Positions 63,124 to 64,000 of a stretch of DNA of 64,000 bases are shown here, piece after piece (the first letter of the stretch is position 1; each line of letters starts with the position of its first letter). Under the pieces are notes generated by a model, which was given only the letters and a program-made list of their open reading frames with translations, was not told where the DNA came from and made no database searches. The DNA lies in assembly GCA_030737835.1 (NCBI GenBank), contig CM060852.1, positions 6,964,007-7,028,006 on the forward strand. Reading direction: 5' to 3'. This DNA is from Acorus gramineus. Its lineage: Eukaryota > Streptophyta > Magnoliopsida > Acorales > Acoraceae. The position numbers and the translations under genes were made by a program.

Positions 63124-64000
63124 GGTTTCAAAATTCGATTTTGGAGAGAGAAACAGAGTTCAAATGGGGACAAGGAACTGCATTTCTCTTCAAAAAGGGA
63201 AATTTTTTTAAGAGAGAGAGAGGGAGAGGGGGGATGATTGCTTGTGGCACAAGAGTAGAGAAAGAGTTCAAAAGGGGCGTGTTTTTTGGGAAGAAGTTAA
63301 GACTGGGTGGCAATGGATTTGTTTCTTTTTGTAATTCTTGTTTGGGCTCATTTGGGATGAAAGGATGAGTTTTTTTTTTCAAAATATAGGTACAATGTGG
63401 GAAGAAGAGATTTTGAAGAAGGGACTGTAGAGAGAGGGGGGGAGAGGGCAAGAGAGGTAGAAGAAATGAGAAAGAGAGGTGGTGGGTTATGTGAGGATGG
63501 CTTGTACGCTTGAGAAAGCCATGGAAAACGCGGGAAGCAACAGACTGTCTGTCTCTCTCTCTCTCTCTCTCTCTGCGCGTGTGCTTTGTCTCTCAAACCC
63601 TCCTCCGTCACAGTTTCGGCGCAGGAAGCTAACAGAAAGTAAAAGTGAAAATGTAGCCAACCTACGCAGATTTTTTCTTTTTTTTTTAATGATAGGTACA
63701 TTATTGTTGCATTGCAGTAGTGTGTGTGGTCCTTTTTAACGAAGGAAATGTTATACTCAGAGCTCACGTACTTTTATTATTTTTTAAATAATAAGCATAG
63801 TATAATCATATATATATATATATATATTTTTTATAAAAAATATATATCGCTTCATTTTAAATTAAATGAACTCATTTTTAATAAGTATAAATAAATATTT
63901 AATATAGTATATATAACATCTAACAAAGTATATGTTTTACTAGATTCTTAACGTGGTATATATAAGACTGTGTTTTGGACTAAAGAAAAACTAAGTGTAA
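63124..64000. promoter_or_regulatory. 5' UTR and promoter region of the UPF0496 gene
   Basis: The stretch includes a GA-rich leader (about 63205-63235), a GA/AG-rich tract (63425-63480) and a (TC)n run at 63552-63574. Read on the gene's strand the latter is (GA)n, a common feature of plant core promoters and leaders. A (TA)n tract lies at 63808-63827. No transcription start is asserted. Overlapping open frames here are low-complexity artefacts. Confidence 0.4.
63552..63574. repeat. (TC)n microsatellite
   Basis: Uninterrupted TC dinucleotides, about 430 bp upstream of the UPF0496 start codon. Confidence 0.95.

Noticed and set aside
61874..63237. 439-codon plus-strand frame and other frames opposite the UPF0496 gene
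   Set aside because: They are antisense to a full-length, family-matching 390-residue protein; the long open antisense frame follows from GC-rich codon use.
63348..63767. 139-codon minus-strand frame upstream of the UPF0496 gene
   Set aside because: It is a low-complexity frame across the (TC)n/(GA)n leader and promoter, without family resemblance.

Overview
This is a window of nuclear DNA from a flowering plant, most likely a eudicot. The evidence is intron-containing genes for plant-specific protein versions, AT-rich intergenic DNA, plant-type L1 LINE remnants and many small non-autonomous DNA transposons. Only three genes are identified with confidence, all on the minus strand: the 5' part of a 20S proteasome beta-3 subunit gene (PBC1-like, 2.9-3.7 kb), a six-exon SAP30-like histone deacetylase complex gene (AFR1/AFR2-like, 52.7-55.9 kb) and an intronless UPF0496/DUF677 membrane protein gene (At4g34320-like, 62.0-63.1 kb). 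A fourth minus-strand transcription unit at 47.3-49.5 kb is supported by splice sites and open exons, but I cannot name its product.

Layout. 0-3.7 kb: a cluster of short ACGCCAAT-type hairpins, a fold-back element and the PBC1 5' end. 3.7-11.7 kb: AT-rich intergenic DNA with hAT-type MITEs (two with target-site duplications), a longer MITE interrupted by one of them, and two copies of another MITE family. 11.7-14.6 kb: a broken L1-type LINE. 14.6-34.03 kb: a satellite built first of diverged ~340-bp monomers, then of ten full copies plus one partial copy of a nearly invariant 1,671-1,672-bp composite unit. 34.03-44.78 kb: an unrelated G-rich minisatellite with a ~23-bp basic unit, organised into 3.56- and 4.71-kb higher-order repeats with palindromes and a 23-G run. 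44.78-46.69 kb: a second LINE remnant. 47.3-49.5 kb: the unidentified gene, whose presumed first intron holds sequence of the same family as the 1.67-kb satellite. 49.5-64 kb: gene-bearing DNA with further MITE copies.

The most unusual part is the ~30 kb of two unrelated tandem arrays joined almost base to base. The first array resembles intron DNA of the neighbouring gene. The basic unit of the second lacks stop codons in all three forward frames, which explains the many small repetitive open frames there. I see no operon-like or defence-type system. The genes have unrelated housekeeping or regulatory roles (proteasome, chromatin, membrane protein), and the interest of the window lies in its repeat biology.
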